45,840 bases of DNA from Bacteroidales bacterium UBA4814 (GCA_002402465.1 DHFW01000048.1:1-45840), one strand, 5' to 3'; shown: positions 8,153 through 17,941, counted from the first letter of the stretch. Notes: a model not told the origin generated them from the sequence alone. Numbers and translations: made by a program.

Positions 8153-8511
8153 GTTTAATTAAAAATCAGTTTGTTGTAAGAAAATCAAGACGCATTGTAC
8201 AAAATTTTTTTCAAGTTAAGCTGTTTTTTTTTAACAGAAATTTAAGGGTTTATTAATTCCTGTCCAAATTTTTCAGACCAATACAGTTTATTTACTGTCG
8301 GTGGCGTCTTTACGCTTGCATGTAACTCATTTATAACGATGACTGCATCATACTAATTCAACCATTTCCAAGAGCATTGGTATGACAAAATCATACTAAT
8401 TAAATTTCACGGCCTAAAAATATGTAATTACCCTTAATTTTCAAAGGGAAAAGGAAATTTTCGGACTTTTTTACGAAGCCTGGAAATAAGCAAGGAAGGG
8501 AAATGGGAGGT
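8153..8511. other. Gene-free AT-rich region with a 12-bp direct repeat
   Basis: No ORF is supported here. The sequence ATCATACTAATT occurs twice, at 8347-8358 and 8390-8401 (43 bases apart, roughly four helical turns). Its inverted core GTATGA lies at 8380-8385 between them. Such spaced copies could bind a regulator of the DUF2200 gene, but this is a guess. The rest has no clear terminator or RNA gene. Confidence 0.4.
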
Positions 8512-9330
8512 TTACTCTATCACCATCTCCACCTCCGACACTGCCGCTGCGAGGAAGAAGCCCAGTGCGCCGTTGTTGATGTTGCCGGGTACGTTGGCCG
8601 GGGGGCCGGTGAAGGGTCCGCCTACGGTGCCCTGGTTGCGGCGCAGGGCAATCATAAACTGAAAGTATTCTTCGGAAATGCTGAACTTCTGCACGCGGAT
8701 GCGGTCGCCGGGCTGAGGGGCTTCATCGCCCGAACGGAAAAGGTAAACGGGTATGCTGAGGTAGCGGCCATTCACCCCCTCGTCGTCGCCGAAAGGCACC
8801 TTGTTGATGGAGTCGGTTACCAGGGAGTCGTTATAAAAAATATGATACATGAAGAAGTCGCGGGTTTGGGGCGGGTCCAGAAAGTGAATCACCAGGAAGT
8901 CGCGCCCGGGCAATATGGGGTGCGGCAAACGCGAAAGGCTGTCGATGGCGGGCACTTCGCGCAAATGCGCACTGGCAAGGTATTCCGTATTTTCGTGCAA
9001 GATGCTGAGCTGGTAGGTGCTTCCGGGCATGCCGGCAAAGCCCTGGGGCAGCATGTAGTGCCCGGCGTTTTCCTGCGTTAGTTGCCATTGCTGGCCGCCA
9101 TCCGAAAGGGTTACAACGGCATCAGTAACGCCGGGGGCCGGCTCATTGAAAAAATAGCTGCTGCTTTGGGTAAGGATCACCCCATGCGGGCCATTCTGGT
9201 CGGTGATCATGCCTTCGACTACCAGGCGGGTGTTGCTGGTGTTCAGGTCGAGTTCGATCTTTTCGCTGCACGCAACGAAGGTCGCAAGTGCGATCAAAAC
9301 CAGGGCGATATGCTTTACATTGCGTTTCAT
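8512..9330 (-). CDS. DUF4249 domain-containing lipoprotein
   Basis: A 272-aa predicted outer-membrane lipoprotein. It has a hydrophobic signal with the lipobox ending at C21 (LATFVAC), then the DUF4249 start KIELDLNTSNTRLVVEGMIT. It contains a carboxypeptidase-like or fibronectin-like early beta domain (VTLSDGGQQWQL). DUF4249 proteins are regularly coded right after a TonB-dependent receptor, as here: the receptor stop is 3 bases before this start. It probably forms the surface partner of that receptor for uptake of an unknown ligand. Confidence 0.85.
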   Translation of the reverse strand: MKRNVKHIALVLIALATFVACSEKIELDLNTSNTRLVVEGMITDQNGPHGVILTQSSSYFFNEPAPGVTDAVVTLSDGGQQWQLTQENAGHYMLPQGFAGMPGSTYQLSILHENTEYLASAHLREVPAIDSLSRLPHPILPGRDFLVIHFLDPPQTRDFFMYHIFYNDSLVTDSINKVPFGDDEGVNGRYLSIPVYLFRSGDEAPQPGDRIRVQKFSISEEYFQFMIALRRNQGTVGGPFTGPPANVPGNINNGALGFFLAAAVSEVEMVIE

Positions 9331-9333
9331 GGC

Positions 9334-11682
9334 TTAGAAAAAGAAGTTGTAGGTTACGGCCGGGATAATGGGGAACAGATATACCTTGAAGGCATCCACC
9401 TTCCCGGGCTGGGTGTTGTCGGGTCTGAAGTCGAACATCCAGGTGTTTTTGCGATAGTAGGCATTGTAAACCGAGAGGTTCCACTCGCCGTGGAAGCGCC
9501 GGTCGGGCCGCTGCTTGCCGCGTATGGTGGCTCCCACATCGAGGCGGTGGTAGTCGGGCAGGCGGTAGGCGTTGCGCTCGGTGTAAACCGGCACGATCTG
9601 GTTGCCGTATTCGAAACGCCCCGATGGAAGGGTAACGGGTGCACCCGTGGTATAGACCCAGGTGGCCGAAAGGCTTACCCGCTGTGAAAGCTGATAGGTG
9701 GCCACCAGGTTGAGGTTGTGGGTGCGATCGAACGACGAAACGTAGGGATTGCCATGGTTAATGCTTTCGATCTGGCGCTCGGAGCGCGAAAGGGTATAGC
9801 TGATCCAGCCTGTGAGGCGCCCTTCGAGCTTGCGCAACAGGAACTCGGCCCCGTAAGCCCAGCCGCGGCCAAAACGGAACTCGCCCTCGATCTTCGGATT
9901 GAGCATGAGCTGGGCGTTATCCTTAAAGTCGATCTGGTTTTGCATGTCCTTGTAAAACAGCTCAACCGATGATTCAACAGTCTGGCCTTTAAGCGGAATA
10001 TTTTGAAAATACCCCACCGCATACTGGTTGGCGATCTGCGGCCTGACCATTTGCGAGGAGGGCAGCCAGATGTCGAGCGGATTGCCGCCGTTGCTGTAGC
10101 TGGCCAGGTGAATGTACTGCAAGTTGCGGTTGTAGCTGGCTTTGAGTGATGCATTCCCCGAAAGGGAAAACCGTAAGCCAAGCCTTGGCTCGAGACCCGT
10201 CCAGGTGTTGTATATCTCACCACCCCGGTACACGGTACTGTCCACGTAGTTGAAGTTGTCGTCGAAATTATATACGGTGGCCGGCCCAATGCTCTGGAAT
10301 GCCGAGAAACGCAACCCGTATTCGGCCGACCAGCGCTCGCCCATTTTTTGCTCGTTGCTTATGAAAATGCCGTGTTGTAATGCATCCGAACCTTCGGCAC
10401 CAATTTCCCCGAAAGGGCTGTCATCGTCAAGGCCCTTGAAAACGCCGGGGTTGAAGCGGTGGAAGAAGCTGGAGAAGCCCATCTTTACCGAGTGGTTTTC
10501 ATTGGGAAACCAGGAGAGGCCGGTTTTGAGGCCGACATCGTTGTTGCCCGCTTCCCACAAAAAACTGGTGTTGCCTCCCTCCTGCCGCAGCGAATAATCG
10601 TAGCCGCCATAGACCAGGCTGGCATCGAGCAGCCAGTTGGGATGCAGAATGTAGTTCCAGGTAAGGGCGAAGGTGGTGTTGCCCCAGCCCATGGTAAAGG
10701 GCGACTGATCGCCGAAGCGGAATATGTCGCGGCCGTTGTAGGTGGTGATATTGAGGCGGTTTCGCTCGTTAATGCGGGCAAACACCTTCATGTTGAGGTC
10801 GTAAAAAAACAGGCGGTTGTCAATGATGTCGGGGTTGTTGGCAAGGGGTATGAAAATGTCGGCATAGGAGCGCCTGCCAGCGGCAATGAAAGAAATCCTG
10901 TCCTTTACGATGGGGCCTTCGAGCATGAGCCTGCTGGAGATGCTGCCGATGCCACCCGAGCCGCCAAATTGCTGCATGTCGCCTTCCTTTACGCGCACAT
11001 CTAAAAGCGAGGAGATGCGTCCGCCGTATTCGGCAGGGATGTTGCCCTTAAAGAGGCTGATATCTTTGAGCACATCGTTGTTGAAAACCGAGAAGAAGCC
11101 CATGAGGTGGGAGGCGTTGTAGATTGGGGCCTCGTCCATCAGTATGAGGTTCTGGTCGATGCCGCCGCCGCGCACGTTAAAGCCAGAGGCGCCTTCGCCG
11201 GCCGACTGCACCCCGGGCAAGGTTTGAATCACTTTCAGTATATCCACTTCGCCCATAAAGGCGGGCACCTGCCGTATGGTCTGGCTGGGCAGGCGCACCA
11301 CGCCCATCTCGGTGCGCTCCACATGCTCGCCGGGCCGGCGGTCCTGTATCACCACTTCTTTAAGCAGCTGGTCTTCGGGCTCGAGGGCAATGTCGATGTT
11401 GTACTGGGTGCGGACTTCAATATTCAGGATGCGGGTTTGATAACCCACAAAGGATACTTCGAGGGTGTGTGTGCCTGAGGGCAATGCAATGTTGTAGTAG
11501 CCCATGGGGTCGGCGGCAGCGCCAATGCGAAGATCGCGCGCAAACACGGTGGCACCTGGCAAAGGTTCGCCCGTGGCGGCATCGGTAATGCGGCCACGCA
11601 CTAAACCTTCGGGCAAGGTTTCTTCGGCCACGACCGGAACCGCCAGGATAAATATGAATAGTATGAGGAATAATTTTTTCAA
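9334..11682 (-). CDS. TonB-dependent outer membrane receptor with carboxypeptidase-like regulatory domain
   Basis: A 782-aa outer-membrane transporter. It has a signal peptide at residues 1-19 (MKKLFLILFIFILAVPVVA) and a CarboxypepD_reg-like domain from about 28 to 105 (VRGRITDAATGEPLPGATV). The plug domain begins near 125, with VDILKVIQTLPGVQSAGEGA, NVRGGGIDQNLILMDEAPIY and AEYGGRISSLLDV. A beta-barrel then ends in aromatic residues (TYNFFF). It is shorter than SusC (about 1000 aa), so it belongs to the FecA/CirA-like group of Bacteroidota receptors. It forms a two-gene unit with the DUF4249 lipoprotein. The ligand is unknown. Confidence 0.92.
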   Translation of the reverse strand: MKKLFLILFIFILAVPVVAEETLPEGLVRGRITDAATGEPLPGATVFARDLRIGAAADPMGYYNIALPSGTHTLEVSFVGYQTRILNIEVRTQYNIDIALEPEDQLLKEVVIQDRRPGEHVERTEMGVVRLPSQTIRQVPAFMGEVDILKVIQTLPGVQSAGEGASGFNVRGGGIDQNLILMDEAPIYNASHLMGFFSVFNNDVLKDISLFKGNIPAEYGGRISSLLDVRVKEGDMQQFGGSGGIGSISSRLMLEGPIVKDRISFIAAGRRSYADIFIPLANNPDIIDNRLFFYDLNMKVFARINERNRLNITTYNGRDIFRFGDQSPFTMGWGNTTFALTWNYILHPNWLLDASLVYGGYDYSLRQEGGNTSFLWEAGNNDVGLKTGLSWFPNENHSVKMGFSSFFHRFNPGVFKGLDDDSPFGEIGAEGSDALQHGIFISNEQKMGERWSAEYGLRFSAFQSIGPATVYNFDDNFNYVDSTVYRGGEIYNTWTGLEPRLGLRFSLSGNASLKASYNRNLQYIHLASYSNGGNPLDIWLPSSQMVRPQIANQYAVGYFQNIPLKGQTVESSVELFYKDMQNQIDFKDNAQLMLNPKIEGEFRFGRGWAYGAEFLLRKLEGRLTGWISYTLSRSERQIESINHGNPYVSSFDRTHNLNLVATYQLSQRVSLSATWVYTTGAPVTLPSGRFEYGNQIVPVYTERNAYRLPDYHRLDVGATIRGKQRPDRRFHGEWNLSVYNAYYRKNTWMFDFRPDNTQPGKVDAFKVYLFPIIPAVTYNFFF

Positions 11683-11772
11683 TAGCAGGTAAAACGGATA
11701 GATTGAACCCGTTTACCTCAAACAAAAACCGGGCGCAAAAGTTTGCTCCCGGCACGGTAAAACAAGCAGGTT

Positions 11773-12129
11773 TTAGAAAGGAAGGTCATCTTGTCCCTCC
11801 AAAGGCTCCAATGGTGTATCGCCGGGAGGAGGAAAGTCAGGGGCTTCATTCGCCGGTGATGAAACTTGTGTTTTTTCTATCTTCCACGCCTTTACGGAAG
11901 TGAACCATTTGCCATTGTATTCGCGGCTTTCAATATCGATATGGGCGGTTACCTCTTCGCCATTCTGAAGGGCTATCTGGTCAATCTTTTCACCCCAAAG
12001 GGCAATGCACACCTTTCGGGGGTACTGCCCCGGGATTTCCAGGATAAATTCCTGACGGCGCCAGGTGCCGTTGCGTCCTTGTCCGCTTTGTTCCGGTAAA
12101 ATCTCTATTACTTTTCCGCTGATTTCCAT
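11773..12129 (-). CDS. DUF3127 domain protein (OB-fold-like)
   Basis: A 118-aa protein beginning MEISGKVIEILPEQSGQGR and containing WRRQEFILEIPGQYPRKVCI and WFTSVKAWKIEK. This is the DUF3127 pattern widespread in Bacteroidota, which looks like a small single-stranded nucleic-acid-binding OB fold. The C-terminal tail is acidic and proline-rich and ends in DDLPF, resembling the acidic tips of SSB proteins. No experimental role is known to me. It is monocistronic, between the receptor and the class IV aminotransferase genes. Confidence 0.8.
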   Translation of the reverse strand: MEISGKVIEILPEQSGQGRNGTWRRQEFILEIPGQYPRKVCIALWGEKIDQIALQNGEEVTAHIDIESREYNGKWFTSVKAWKIEKTQVSSPANEAPDFPPPGDTPLEPLEGQDDLPF

Positions 12130-12233
12130 TCTTAAATTTAATTTTGATTGATTAAAGGTTCAAAATTACAATTATTATCGCAGCAGGCATCCAAATGATT
12201 TTGGTAAGAAACAAACGATTTGAAAACAAGAGA

Positions 12234-13079
12234 CTACTCGGCAGGTAAGTGTTGCCTTTTTGACTGAAGATAGTTCTCCACTTCGCGGTTAAAGGCCGCC
12301 TGCAATTGCCTGACAACAGGGTAATCGGGCGGATAAAGCCATTCGTCAATACGGGATACGGGCAACACCTTGCGCGAAGTTCCAGTTATGAACACTGCAT
12401 CCATTTGACCCAGGCTGTTTTCAGGCACTTTTTCTTCCCTGAGCGGAATGGCCAGCTCTTGGCAAAGTTTCATCACATGCTTGCGCGTAATGCCGGGCAA
12501 CACATCGGCCAGCGGAGGCGTGATCACTTCCTCGCCCCGCACAAAGAAAACGTTGGAGCGGCTGCCTTCCGTTATGCAATGATCCTGATCGACCAGCAAG
12601 GTTTCATACACCTGCTGCGTTTTTTTCACCTCGTTGGTATTGCTTCTGAGCTTCACATCCATCACCTTGGCATTGGGATTTTCCCTCACACCATAATGCA
12701 GCGCCAACGCCACCCCGTTCTCAAATTCTGACGCCGAAGGGTACTGATGTTCCATAATGTAAATCATGAAAGCCGACTCCCGGTCGTTTTCCGCGGGCAG
12801 CACCACTACCTTGATATTGCCTTCCTGCAAGGCATTGGCCTCGATAAGACGCTGTACCTGTTGTTCGAAATCTGAGGGAATCGCTTCTGCCGTCAAACCG
12901 CTCAGTTCAACCGTTTGCCTGAGCCGCTCCAAATGGTCTTCAATGAACAACGGAAGACCATCAATGACACGAAACACCTCATAAATATATTGTGGTTTCG
13001 AAAGAAAGGACTCGTCGAACAAGGTGCTTTCGATCAATTGCCCGTTTCTGAGAAAAAACTTATGAATGCATTCAGGCAT
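12234..13079 (-). CDS. Class IV aminotransferase (branched-chain/D-amino acid/aminodeoxychorismate lyase family)
   Basis: A 281-aa fold-type IV PLP enzyme. The likely PLP lysine is K143 in VMDVKLRSNTNEV, and the conserved Glu that contacts the ring is E171 in CITEGSRSNVFFV. The arginine-rich start region SKPQYIYEVFRVIDGLPLF is typical of the family. The ITGTSRKVLPV segment near residue 245 contains the TGT-S phosphate-binding turn. The sequence does not discriminate securely between D-alanine aminotransferase, IlvE and PabC. It is divergent from the amidohydrolase genes; the 256-base gap between them has no further gene. Confidence 0.85.
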   Translation of the reverse strand: MPECIHKFFLRNGQLIESTLFDESFLSKPQYIYEVFRVIDGLPLFIEDHLERLRQTVELSGLTAEAIPSDFEQQVQRLIEANALQEGNIKVVVLPAENDRESAFMIYIMEHQYPSASEFENGVALALHYGVRENPNAKVMDVKLRSNTNEVKKTQQVYETLLVDQDHCITEGSRSNVFFVRGEEVITPPLADVLPGITRKHVMKLCQELAIPLREEKVPENSLGQMDAVFITGTSRKVLPVSRIDEWLYPPDYPVVRQLQAAFNREVENYLQSKRQHLPAE

Positions 13080-13335
13080 ATCCGGAATTTTGCGGCAAAG
13101 ATAAGGGTTTTTGAGGCTTTCGGAATTTTATAGCTAAAAGTAAGACCAAAAAGAACCAGATGTTTTTTAGCGGTACGAAAACCATATTAGCCTGACAGAT
13201 AATCAGCTTTACCTCAATTGCTTTAAAAACAAGCATTTCTGAGAAAAATTCAGGAAAAGTTTTTCTTTATTATTTCTATTTTTAAACCGTTAAACCCTCA
13301 TTAAATTTCGCTGTCTAAAATAGCAAACTTATCCT

Positions 13336-16305
13336 ATGCAACTGAAGAGACTTTTTTTCCTGACCATTTTAATGACGCTTTCCGCCCTGGCTATTTCACA
13401 AACCGCCAGGGTTGTTGGTTTGCGCGACAACACTCCCGCGGTGTTTGCCTTTACCGGCGCACGTATTGTTACCGAGCCCGGTAAGGTGCTTGAAAACGCT
13501 ACCCTGGTGATCCGCGATGGCATCATCGAAGACATCGGAACCCGCGTCAGTATTCCTGCTGATGCCGCCATTATCGACCTGAATGGCAAGCTTATCTACC
13601 CCGGCTTCATCGACCTGTATGCTGTTTGGGGCCAAAACGACACTGTTCAAACAGCTCCATCGGGCACCGCATACTGGAACCCACAGGTAAGAAGCGATTT
13701 TAGCATGGCATCGGCTATGAAACCTTCAGAAAGAGATGCCGCGGCTTTGCGATCGCAAGGGTTTGTGGCAGCCAACCTGGTGCCGGCACATGGCATTTTC
13801 AGGGGTACGGGTGCCGTGGCCCTGCTGGGCGAAGGCGACCCAACCCGCCTGATTATAAAGTCCGAAACAGCACAGGTAATCAACTTCATGCCTCCGCGCG
13901 GACCCTCACGGGGCTATCCCACTTCGGTGATGGGTGCGATTTCATTAATGCGGCAAACCCTGATCGATGCCCAATGGTACCGCGAAGCCCATACAGCTTA
14001 TTCCCGCAGCCCGCAGGGGAAGCAAAGGCCCGAAACCAACAAAAGCCTTGATGTGCTTTCGAAAGCATTGGCCGCCAGAACCCCTTTTATAATTGAAGCC
14101 ACCGATGAGAATTATTTCATCAAAACCAATGAGATCGCACAGGAGTTTGGTCTGAACTTGTGGATCAGGGGCAGCGGAACTGAATACCGCAGGCTCGATG
14201 CAATTGCCGCTACCAAGGTTCCGGTGATCGTGCCGCTGAACTTCCCGGCCACACCTGCTGTGGATGCGCCCGAAGATGCCATGAACCTTTCCCTGGAAGT
14301 TTTGCGCCACTGGTACCTTGCCCCACAAAACCCGGCACGGCTGGCCGCGGCTGGAATCAGCATGGCACTTACCACCGACGGCCTGCGCGACAAAAGTGAA
14401 TTCCTGAAGAATTTACAAAAAGCCGTTAAAAACGGCCTGGATGAGCAAGCCGCCCTGGCCGCCCTCACCACCAACCCGGCGCAATTGCTGGGCATACAAA
14501 ATAAGTACGGCACCCTGGCAAAAGGGAAATCGGCCAGTTTTGTGATCACATCAAAAAATATTTTTGAAGAGCCAACATCCGTTGAGCAAATCTGGATCGA
14601 TGGCAAGCAATACGAAGTGAAGCCACAGCGCGAAGATCCACGCGGCAATTGGACGGTTACCACGCCCGGCCAATTGTTTAACGTGCAGTTCAGCATCAGC
14701 GGCGAATCACCACGCTTAACCGCAGATGTTAAATTGGGCGAGAAGAGCATTCGTTCCCAGACTGTCAGGTTCGACAACCATCGGCTCATCATTGCATTTG
14801 TTGGCGACTCCCTTGGAATTACAGGCAACATTCGCCTTTCGGCAAACCTTGCCGGTGATGAGTTGCTGGGCGTGGCCGAAACAGCCGCTGGCAGCATTTA
14901 TTCGTGGACCGGCCTCCGCAGCGAAGCCCCCAACGCAGAGAGGCGACAGCCCGAAACCCCGAAAACTGTCCTGACGCTCGAAGACCGCTTCCCATCCATG
15001 GAATATGGCGTTGCCCGCATTCCGGAGCAGCCGCGAAACGTACTCATTCAGAACGCCACCATCTGGACCCAGGGGCTGCATGGCCGGATCGACAATGGTG
15101 ACCTGCTCATAAGCCAGGGAAAAGTAGTCAGGGTCGGCCATGAACTAGTGGCGCCTTCGGGCTCCATCATTATCGATGCCACCGGCAAGCACATCACCCC
15201 CGGATTGATCGACCCCCACATGCACTCGAGCATTGGCGGAGGTGTAAATGAAACAGGCGACGCCATCACCTCCGAAACACGCATCAGCGATGTGTTCAAT
15301 GCCGACGAAATCTGGACCTACCGCCTGCTGGCCGGTGGTATGACCGCCGGAACGCTTTTCCACGGCTCGGCCAATCCCATTGGTGGCCAAAATACCATCA
15401 TCAAGATGCGCTGGGGCAGCCTGCCTTCGCAAATGATCATCGAAGATGCCAAGCCCGGTTTGAAATTTGCCCTTGGCGAAAACGTAAAGCGCAGCCCCAA
15501 CCGCTACCCCAACACCCGCCTGGGCACCGAGCAGATCATTAAAGATGCCTTCCTGGCTGCCCTCGAATACGACAGGCAATGGAAAAACTATAACCCGCGC
15601 TCGGGCAATATCCCACCCCGCCGCGACCTTCAGTTGGAAAGCATCCTGGAGGTGCTGCAAGGCAAGCGAGCCGCTCATGTGCATGCGTATCGCGCCGATG
15701 AAATGCTGATGATGATGCGCCTGGCCGAAGAATTTGGCTTCAGGGTAGCCTCGTTCGAGCATGCCATCGAAGGTTATAAGGTGGCCGACGAGCTGCGCGA
15801 ACACGGCGCCGTGCCAATTGTTTGGACCGACTGGTCATCGTTTAAGGTGGAGGCTGCCGACGGCATTCAACACAACGCAGCACTGCTCAACCGTGCTGGG
15901 GTAACTACCACCCTGCACAGCGACAACACCCAGCTATCGACCCGCATGAACTGGGAGGCTGGCAAAACCCTGGCACAGGGCGTCAGCGAAGAAGATGCCC
16001 TCAACTTCATTACCCTCAATCCTGCCAAGGTGCTGGGCATCGACCATCGCGTGGGCTCCATCGAGCCCGGCAAAGATGCCGACTTCGTGATATGGAGCGG
16101 GCACCCATTGTCAGGTTTCACCCATGCCGAGCAGACCTGGATCGACGGCCGCAAGTATTTCGACCGTGAAACCGATCAGCAGCTGCGCGATCAGGTGCAG
16201 CACGAGCGGGCCGTGCTCATTCAGCGAATTTTAGAAGAGCCCGCCGAAAGCCGGCAGCAGGCCGCCCCCACCCGAGGACGCAGGCCCATGGAAGATGAAC
16301 AGTAA
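13336..16305 (+). CDS. Secreted tandem amidohydrolase: inactive N-terminal and active C-terminal domain
   Basis: A 989-aa exported protein (signal peptide about 1-22, ending LAISQ) with two imidazolonepropionase-like amidohydrolase domains. The first, about residues 25-430, keeps the beta-sandwich and LIYPGFIDLYAVWG but lacks the HxH metal motif. The second, about 560-960, has all metal ligands: HxH in GLIDPHMHSS, a further His in AAHVHAYRADE and in ASFEHAIEGYKVADE, and the Asp in TLHSDN. Hydrolysis of a cyclic amide or peptide-like substrate in the periplasm is likely. It is followed after 18 bases by a second, metal-less amidohydrolase-like gene, so both are in one operon. Confidence 0.87.
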   Translation: MQLKRLFFLTILMTLSALAISQTARVVGLRDNTPAVFAFTGARIVTEPGKVLENATLVIRDGIIEDIGTRVSIPADAAIIDLNGKLIYPGFIDLYAVWGQNDTVQTAPSGTAYWNPQVRSDFSMASAMKPSERDAAALRSQGFVAANLVPAHGIFRGTGAVALLGEGDPTRLIIKSETAQVINFMPPRGPSRGYPTSVMGAISLMRQTLIDAQWYREAHTAYSRSPQGKQRPETNKSLDVLSKALAARTPFIIEATDENYFIKTNEIAQEFGLNLWIRGSGTEYRRLDAIAATKVPVIVPLNFPATPAVDAPEDAMNLSLEVLRHWYLAPQNPARLAAAGISMALTTDGLRDKSEFLKNLQKAVKNGLDEQAALAALTTNPAQLLGIQNKYGTLAKGKSASFVITSKNIFEEPTSVEQIWIDGKQYEVKPQREDPRGNWTVTTPGQLFNVQFSISGESPRLTADVKLGEKSIRSQTVRFDNHRLIIAFVGDSLGITGNIRLSANLAGDELLGVAETAAGSIYSWTGLRSEAPNAERRQPETPKTVLTLEDRFPSMEYGVARIPEQPRNVLIQNATIWTQGLHGRIDNGDLLISQGKVVRVGHELVAPSGSIIIDATGKHITPGLIDPHMHSSIGGGVNETGDAITSETRISDVFNADEIWTYRLLAGGMTAGTLFHGSANPIGGQNTIIKMRWGSLPSQMIIEDAKPGLKFALGENVKRSPNRYPNTRLGTEQIIKDAFLAALEYDRQWKNYNPRSGNIPPRRDLQLESILEVLQGKRAAHVHAYRADEMLMMMRLAEEFGFRVASFEHAIEGYKVADELREHGAVPIVWTDWSSFKVEAADGIQHNAALLNRAGVTTTLHSDNTQLSTRMNWEAGKTLAQGVSEEDALNFITLNPAKVLGIDHRVGSIEPGKDADFVIWSGHPLSGFTHAEQTWIDGRKYFDRETDQQLRDQVQHERAVLIQRILEEPAESRQQAAPTRGRRPMEDEQ

Positions 16306-16323
16306 TCAGCAACGCAAAAATTC

Positions 16324-17595
16324 ATGATCATGAGAATCCAAAATATAATGATTGCCCTTTTGTCGGTTTTCTTTTTACCCCTTTCGGGGAAAGCCCACAC
16401 CCCTGCCCCACCACAACAGCAACCTATTGCGCTGGTGGGCGGAACGGTGCATACCCTCAGCGGGGAAGCCATAACAGGCGGCACCGTGCTATTGATTGAT
16501 GGGAAGATTGAGGCCGTAGGACTTAACATTGAACTCCCTGCCGGCACCCAGGTGATCGACACCCGCGGCAAGCACGTGTATCCCACCCTGATCCTGGGCC
16601 GAACCACTTTGGGTCTAACGGAGATCGGTGCCGTGCCGGTGACAAGCGATCTGAATGAAGTGGGCAACATCAACCCCAACATTAGGGCAGAAGCGGCATT
16701 CCACCCAGAAAGCAGCCACATTCCCGTTGCGGCGGTAAATGGTATTGGAGTGGCAGTAACAGGACCAACCGGTGGCATAATTTCTGGGCTGACTGCAGCC
16801 ATGCTTACCGATGGCTGGACATGGGAACAGATGACCCTGAAAGCACCCCTCGGCCTGAGCATCAACTGGCCAAACATGGCCGATGCCAGTGCCCGCGATC
16901 AAGCCTTGAAAGAACTGAATGATGCCTTCGACAGCGCACGCCGTTACATGTTAGCCCGCAAAGCTGCCGGCAGCAACCAGGCCATCGATATCCGCTGGGA
17001 GGCCATGATGCCCGTGCTCGAAAGCAAACTGCCCGTTATGGTCAATGCTTCCGAACTGCGGCAGATTCAAGCGGCCATGGCCTGGGCCGAAAAGCAAAAT
17101 GTGAAAATGATACTGGTAGGTGGCCGCGACGCCGCTTACGTGGCCGATCAGCTTAAGGCCAAAAACATTCCGGTGATGATTACCCCGGTGATCGGCGCAC
17201 CCTCCAGGCAGTGGGAAGGATATGACTTTTCATACAGCTTGCCGCTGAAGCTGCATGAAGCAGGGGTTAAATTCAGCATTGCCGGCGAAGGCTCCGCAGC
17301 AGGCGCAACACGTTTGTCGAAACACGCAGCCTCGGCGGTGGCTTTTGGCCTGCCCGCTGAAGAAGCCCTGAAAGCCATTACCATTTACGCCGCCGAGATT
17401 TTGGGTATTGATGACCAGGTGGGAACCATAGAAGCCGGAAAAGACGCAAGCATTATGATCACTAACGGCAACCCCCTTGAACTGAGCACCCAGATCGAAC
17501 AAGTCTTTATCCAGGGCCGCAAAATAGACATGACCGACAAGCACCGCGAGCTTTACGAAAAATACCTGGAGAAGCACCGCCAGGCAGGAGAATAG
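16324..17595 (+). CDS. Amidohydrolase-like protein without metal ligands (probable pseudoenzyme)
   Basis: A 423-aa exported protein (signal peptide up to about residue 25, GKAHTPAP) with the amidohydrolase framework. The N-terminal beta strands read IALVGGTVHTLSGEAITGG, and the C-terminal AAEILGIDDQVGTIEAGKDA is the usual closing segment. The metal motifs are gone: HxH is replaced by YPTLILGRTTLG, the second His region reads VMVNASELRQI, and the catalytic Asp region reads SIAGEGSAAG. It resembles the N-terminal half of its neighbour more than an active enzyme. It may be a structural or substrate-binding partner of the preceding gene. The start could also be the ATG two codons further in. Confidence 0.82.
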   Translation: MIMRIQNIMIALLSVFFLPLSGKAHTPAPPQQQPIALVGGTVHTLSGEAITGGTVLLIDGKIEAVGLNIELPAGTQVIDTRGKHVYPTLILGRTTLGLTEIGAVPVTSDLNEVGNINPNIRAEAAFHPESSHIPVAAVNGIGVAVTGPTGGIISGLTAAMLTDGWTWEQMTLKAPLGLSINWPNMADASARDQALKELNDAFDSARRYMLARKAAGSNQAIDIRWEAMMPVLESKLPVMVNASELRQIQAAMAWAEKQNVKMILVGGRDAAYVADQLKAKNIPVMITPVIGAPSRQWEGYDFSYSLPLKLHEAGVKFSIAGEGSAAGATRLSKHAASAVAFGLPAEEALKAITIYAAEILGIDDQVGTIEAGKDASIMITNGNPLELSTQIEQVFIQGRKIDMTDKHRELYEKYLEKHRQAGE

Positions 17596-17634
17596 AAAAA
17601 CTATAAATCTTTTGTATTGTTAAGACTTATCCAC

Positions 17635-17802
17635 CTAATTTTGGGAGTAAGGGCTTTCCGATAGGTAATAAAAAATTACAGGAGAACCCTTACTTCCAGC
17701 CTCAACTAAGGAGCTGGTTGAAAAGTCGTAAGACACGCCCAGCCTAAAATCAAAAATGGATAATCCTGCAATCACTTCTTCAAACTGATACACCAAAGCT
17801 GC
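17635..17802 (-). pseudogene. Possible remnant of a PorP/SprF-type membrane protein (C-terminal end)
   Basis: In the 346-base gap before the tRNAs, the minus strand has a 55-codon open stretch closed by TAG and preceded by an in-frame TAA. It reads LSIFDFRLGVSYDFSTSSL and then EAGSKGSPVIFYYLSE. This resembles the closing strands (GxSYDxnxSxL) of PorP/SprF family outer-membrane proteins linked to type IX secretion. No start codon or further domain is present. The match is by eye only and could be accidental. Confidence 0.3.
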
Positions 17803-17919
17803 TTAGTAGTTCTTATTGACTGCTATTCCATTACAAGGGAAATCTTGTTAGGAAAGTTGGTATGGTCAAAGTTTAAACAAAGTTGGTTTCAGGTGGTCAT
17901 AAAAAATTGAGAAAAAGTG

Positions 17920-17927
17920 TAACTTTG
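17920..17927 (+). promoter_or_regulatory. Predicted -7 box of the tRNA-Val/tRNA-Arg unit
   Basis: TAACTTTG matches the Bacteroidota TAnnTTTG -7 consensus and lies 14 bases before tRNA-Val. No convincing -33 element is seen at the standard spacing. The region just before contains an imperfect repeat of AAAGTTGGT. Confidence 0.5.
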
Positions 17928-17941
17928 CATTCGAAATTTTC

